A DNA stretch of 7,466 nt from Anaerolineae bacterium (GTDB lineage: Bacteria > Chloroflexota > Anaerolineae > Aggregatilineales > Aggregatilineaceae): NCBI GenBank assembly GCA_018056405.1, contig JAGPFT010000133.1, positions 1 through 7,466 on the forward strand, given 5' to 3'. The position numbers and the translations under genes are program-made. The notes under the pieces were generated by a model. It made no database searches, was not told the DNA's origin, and saw only the letters and a list, made by a program, of their open reading frames with translations. Below are positions 5,537 through 7,466 of the stretch, in pieces. How positions within the stretch are numbered: position 1 is the stretch's first letter; each line of letters opens with the position of its first letter.

Positions 5537-6340
5537 ATGAGACATCCCTTCCAGCCGCCCCAGCCCTCCGGCGACTCGCCCGAACCGCCGCAGCCTTCTG
5601 GCGTGCGCCGCGTCGCCGTGCGCATGGCGGTCGCCGAGCCGCGCCTCACCTACGTGCTGTTGGGCGTCATCGTGCTCATCTTCTTCTACTTCTTCAGCCT
5701 GTCCGCCCGCGAGCAGATTTTCTTCCTGAACGACTGGGCCAAGATCAACGAGGCGATCCGCGACGGCCAGTATTACCGGCTGTTCACCTCAATGTTCCTG
5801 CACCTGAACCTGACGCATCTCATCTTCAACGGCTATGCGTTGTTCGTGCTGGGGCGCGATGTCGAGGCGCTGTTCGGCACGCCCCGCTTCGCCATCATTT
5901 ACCTACTCGGCGGGCTGTCCGGCTCGCTCGCCAGCTTCATCTTCACCGATGCACCATCAGTCGGCGCGTCGGGGGCCATCTTCGCCATCTTCGGCGCGGA
6001 GATGGTCTATTTCTACCAGCACCGCGAGCTACACGGCACCGCCGGACGCCAACACCTGACTCAGCTGGTTGTCCTGATGCTGATCAACCTGGGGCTGGGC
6101 TTCTTCGCCTCAACAGGGGCGACGAACTTCCGCATTGACAACGCCGGGCACATCGGCGGGTTGGCGGGGGGTGTCGTCCTGGCCTGGTTTATCGGGCCGG
6201 CCTACCGGCTCCAGCGCGATCCCACCGCCGAGAGCGGCTTCAGCATCGTGGACAGGAACCCGATCAGGCGGTGGGCGCTGGCGTCGGTCGCTTACGCGGC
6301 GGCGCTGACGGCGTTGATGGCCTATGCAGTGACGGTGTAG
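5537..6340 (+). CDS. Rhomboid-family intramembrane serine protease
   Basis: A 267-residue membrane protein of peptidase family S54, which cleaves transmembrane substrates within the bilayer. The first 25 residues are proline-rich (PFQPPQPSGDSPEPPQPSG) and probably cytoplasmic. Seven hydrophobic segments can be seen, near 37-55, 84-105, 117-137, 144-160, 174-192, 204-221 and 246-265, the 6+1 layout. The family signatures are intact: HLNLTHLIFNG with His94 and Asn98, the nucleophile motif GASGAIF with Ser145, and the catalytic histidine in AGHIGGLAGG (His205). A catalytically active protease is therefore expected. Substrates are unknown and the neighbours give no clue. The start is fixed by the AAGGA site. 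The last 14 codons plus stop are repeated exactly 255 bp downstream. Confidence 0.95.
   Translation: MRHPFQPPQPSGDSPEPPQPSGVRRVAVRMAVAEPRLTYVLLGVIVLIFFYFFSLSAREQIFFLNDWAKINEAIRDGQYYRLFTSMFLHLNLTHLIFNGYALFVLGRDVEALFGTPRFAIIYLLGGLSGSLASFIFTDAPSVGASGAIFAIFGAEMVYFYQHRELHGTAGRQHLTQLVVLMLINLGLGFFASTGATNFRIDNAGHIGGLAGGVVLAWFIGPAYRLQRDPTAESGFSIVDRNPIRRWALASVAYAAALTALMAYAVTV
6295..6340 (+). repeat. 46-bp exact direct repeat, copy 1 (3' end of the rhomboid gene)
   Basis: This covers the last base of a Tyr codon plus the final 14 sense codons and the TAG stop. It is identical at all 46 positions to 6550-6595. Sequence on both sides of the two copies differs at once, so the boundaries are sharp, and the right boundary falls exactly after the stop codon. 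Confidence 0.95.
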
Positions 6341-6390
6341 AGCGTCTTACAGACTTGGCACTCTCGACCAGGGAGAGAGGCGCTCTGTTG

Positions 6391-6486
6391 ACCTCACCCC
6401 CTGGCCTCGCTGCGCTCGGCCTTTCCCCCTCTCCATGCATGGAGAGGGGGTGTCGAGGCGCGCCAGCGCCGAGACGGGGGTGAGGT
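6391..6486. repeat. MITE-like or REP-like palindromic element with 11-bp terminal inverted repeats
   Basis: The 96-bp segment starts with ACCTCACCCCC (6391-6401) and ends with its exact complement GGGGGTGAGGT (6476-6486). At its centre is a perfect 26-bp palindrome (6425-6450) whose half is CCCCCTCTCCATG, centred on ATGCAT. Shorter arms in between (TGGC and CCTCG on the left with CGAGG and GCCA on the right; CTCGGC with GCCGAG) allow a branched fold. No target-site duplication is obvious at its edges and it encodes no protein. Its C-run/G-run style is like intergenic repeats found in many copies in some high-GC genomes, so a dispersed element is likely. Confidence 0.7.
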
Positions 6487-6549
6487 AAGACCAGGAGCTA
6501 CCCAAAACCACTGGGGAAAGATAGGGGTTGTACGTGCACAACAGGCTCT

Positions 6550-6595
6550 CGCGGCGGCGCTGACGGCGTTGATGGCCTATGCAGTGACGGTGTAG
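6550..6595 (+). repeat. 46-bp exact direct repeat, copy 2 (orphan copy of the rhomboid 3' end)
   Basis: This is identical to 6295-6340 and includes the stop codon, but no rhomboid coding sequence precedes it. The distance between copies is 255 bp, leaving 209 bp between them, and that interval contains the palindromic element. Confidence 0.95.
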
Positions 6596-6662
6596 CGGCG
6601 GGAATGCTATCCATCCGCATTTAGCTATGGTATCTGTAAGAACACCCAGGCGGGAAGCCCCT

Positions 6663-6699
6663 CCCCCTGGCTCCCTCCCCGGCGAAGCCAGAGAGGGGG
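6663..6699. repeat. Imperfect GC-rich hairpin
   Basis: CTGGCT (6667-6672) pairs with AGCCAG (6686-6691), flanked by CCCC (6663-6666) and a G-run (6695-6699) offset by a small bulge. It belongs to the same C-run/G-run repeat style as the neighbouring hairpin. Confidence 0.5.
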
Positions 6700-6725
6700 A
6701 AAGCACCACATCTGGCGGCCAAAGT

Positions 6726-6754
6726 CCCCCTCTCTAGCTCGGCTGGAGAGGGGG
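6726..6754. terminator. Near-perfect 13-bp hairpin, possible shared terminator of rhomboid and peroxiredoxin genes
   Basis: CCCCCTCTCTAGC (6726-6738) pairs with GCTGGAGAGGGGG (6742-6754) through one T-G wobble and a 3-base loop TCG. It lies between convergent genes, 44 bases past the peroxiredoxin stop in that gene's direction. The exits (ATTTAG on the plus strand, ACTTTGG on the minus) have only short T-runs, so it may be foremost a dispersed repeat. Its arms share CCCCCTCTC with the palindrome at 6425-6450. Confidence 0.5.
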
Positions 6755-6797
6755 ATTTAGAGGGAGAGGCGGCTTAGCCTAATGCGTGCGGGCACCG

Positions 6798-7256
6798 CTA
6801 CCTGCCCAGGAACGCTACCGCCCGCGCCACGCTGTCTGTCGGGCTGACCTTGATCTGCGCGTCGGCGATCCGCCCCTCTTCGTCAATGATCCAGTGCGAG
6901 CGGATCACGCCCCTGTAGGGCTTGCCGTACATGGACTTTTCGCCCCACACGCCCCACGCCTCCAGCACGGCGTGATCGGGGTCGGAGAGCAGGTCGTAGG
7001 GCAGGTTCTCGTCCTGCTTCCACTTGAGCAAGTCCTCTGGCTCGTCCGGGCTAAGGCCCAGCACCACCGCGTTGGCAACCTCGATCTTGGGGAACTGGTC
7101 GCGGAAGCCACACGCCTGGGTGGTGCAGCCAGGCGTGCCGGCCTTCGGAAAAGCGAAGAGGACGACCTTCTGGCCGCGAAAATCGCTCAGGCGGATGGTC
7201 TCCCCGTTCTGATTTTTCAGGGCGAAATCGGGTGCTTTCTCACCGACAGCGGGCAT
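6798..7256 (-). CDS. bcp: Peroxiredoxin of the Bcp/PrxQ type (thioredoxin-dependent thiol peroxidase)
   Basis: A 152-residue protein of normal length for this family. It reduces hydrogen peroxide and organic hydroperoxides in the cytoplasm using thioredoxin. The N-terminus MPAVGEKAPDFALKNQNGE is typical. The active site FPKAGTPGCTTQACGFRD (36-53) carries the peroxidatic Cys44 in PxxxTxxC and a resolving Cys49 five residues later, as in E. coli Bcp (Cys45 and Cys50); this makes it an atypical two-cysteine enzyme. Arg119 in GVIRSHWIID matches the conserved active-site arginine. No signal peptide is seen. The ATG complement at 7254-7256 is chosen because AGGGAGAG lies seven bases upstream and the conserved domain begins at once; the longer frame from 7328 would add 24 unrelated residues and run through the predicted promoter. 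It appears to be a single-gene unit. Confidence 0.96.
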   Translation of the reverse strand: MPAVGEKAPDFALKNQNGETIRLSDFRGQKVVLFAFPKAGTPGCTTQACGFRDQFPKIEVANAVVLGLSPDEPEDLLKWKQDENLPYDLLSDPDHAVLEAWGVWGEKSMYGKPYRGVIRSHWIIDEEGRIADAQIKVSPTDSVARAVAFLGR

Positions 7257-7296
7257 GGATGCTCTCTCCCTCAAATGCAGACTGATGACCGCCCAG

Positions 7297-7305
7297 AATG
7301 TAGCA
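7297..7305 (-). promoter_or_regulatory. Extended -10 promoter element for the peroxiredoxin gene
   Basis: On the minus strand this reads TGCTACATT: a TGn extension and TACATT, four of six consensus bases. It lies about 41 bases before the ATG at 7256, leaving a short leader that includes the AGGGAGAG ribosome site (7264-7271). No clear -35 is seen. Confidence 0.4.
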
Positions 7306-7466
7306 CAGTGTCGCCCGAACACACACACCGACTCCTTCCGGGTGCATTCGCTTTTTGGGGCAGTGATCTTGAGCCGCTGAGATGACGAGGGTGCGGAGGG
7401 GAAAGTCGGAAAAGCTCTGAGGCTTTCTCTGCGACCACTGCGCGCTCTGTGATGGACCGGTTGAGA

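Larger units (their letters stand above)
6341..6797. other. Non-coding region between convergent rhomboid and peroxiredoxin genes
   Basis: No credible gene is seen in these 457 bases. They hold, in order: a weak inverted repeat after the rhomboid stop (AGAGCG at 6339-6344, CGCTCT at 6381-6386); a palindromic repeat element (6391-6486); a short unassigned stretch; the second copy of the 46-bp repeat (6550-6595); a unique spacer; and two C/G-run hairpins (6663-6754). Confidence 0.8.

Noticed and set aside
6786..7385. Plus-strand 199-codon frame opposite the peroxiredoxin
   Set aside because: It is the antisense shadow of a gene with an intact peroxiredoxin active site.
7411..7426. Small hairpin AAAGC-loop-GCTTT near the right end
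   Set aside because: Only 5 bp of mostly A-T stem with no adjacent gene end in view; likely chance.
1..7466. CRISPR array, tRNA or rRNA genes
   Set aside because: No regularly spaced repeat array, no tRNA cloverleaf with TTCAA/TTCGA arm in context, and no rRNA-like sequence was recognised by eye; I could not run a dedicated scan.

Overview
This 7.5 kb window is GC-rich bacterial DNA carrying six protein-coding genes. No RNA gene, CRISPR array or transposase gene was seen. Gene content, gene style and the C/G-run hairpin repeats suggest an environmental high-GC bacterium. Chloroflexota is my best guess, but this is an impression from the sequence, not a demonstrated placement.

Layout. (1) Positions 1-2265, minus strand: two GT-B glycosyltransferases in tandem, 8 bp apart. 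They probably form an operon for a surface polysaccharide or glycoconjugate. The distal gene runs off the left edge. (2) Positions 2266-2406: a 141-bp divergent regulatory region. It holds three copies of an ATTGGTCCT-like repeat at exact 10- and 20-bp offsets, next to a -10-like element six bases before the next start codon. (3) Positions 2407-4976, plus strand: a MocR/GntR-aminotransferase fusion regulator (probably PdxR), then pdxS, the synthase subunit of the DXP-independent vitamin B6 pathway. The usual partner pdxT is not next to pdxS and is not in this window. (4) Positions 4988-5245: a strong hairpin, probably a two-way terminator, between pdxS and a convergent 72-codon gene of unknown function. 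(5) Positions 5246-6340: a spacer with small repeats, then a rhomboid-family intramembrane serine protease. (6) Positions 6341-6797: a non-coding stretch containing hairpin repeats. It also carries an exact 46-bp second copy of the last codons and stop of the rhomboid gene. (7) Positions 6798-7256, minus strand: a Bcp/PrxQ peroxiredoxin; the window then ends in apparently non-coding DNA.

How the genes work together. The clearest functional unit is the regulator plus pdxS. The C-terminal domain of the regulator should bind PLP, the product of PdxS, so it can report the cell's vitamin B6 level. The phased repeats ahead of the regulator gene suggest autoregulation. A separate inverted repeat ahead of pdxS could be its operator there. 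The glycosyltransferases, rhomboid and peroxiredoxin look like independent units.

No unmistakably new multi-gene system is visible. The two observations most worth following are the helically phased repeats at the regulator promoter and the 46-bp duplication after the rhomboid gene. The duplication resembles the scar of a site-specific insertion at a gene's 3' end.
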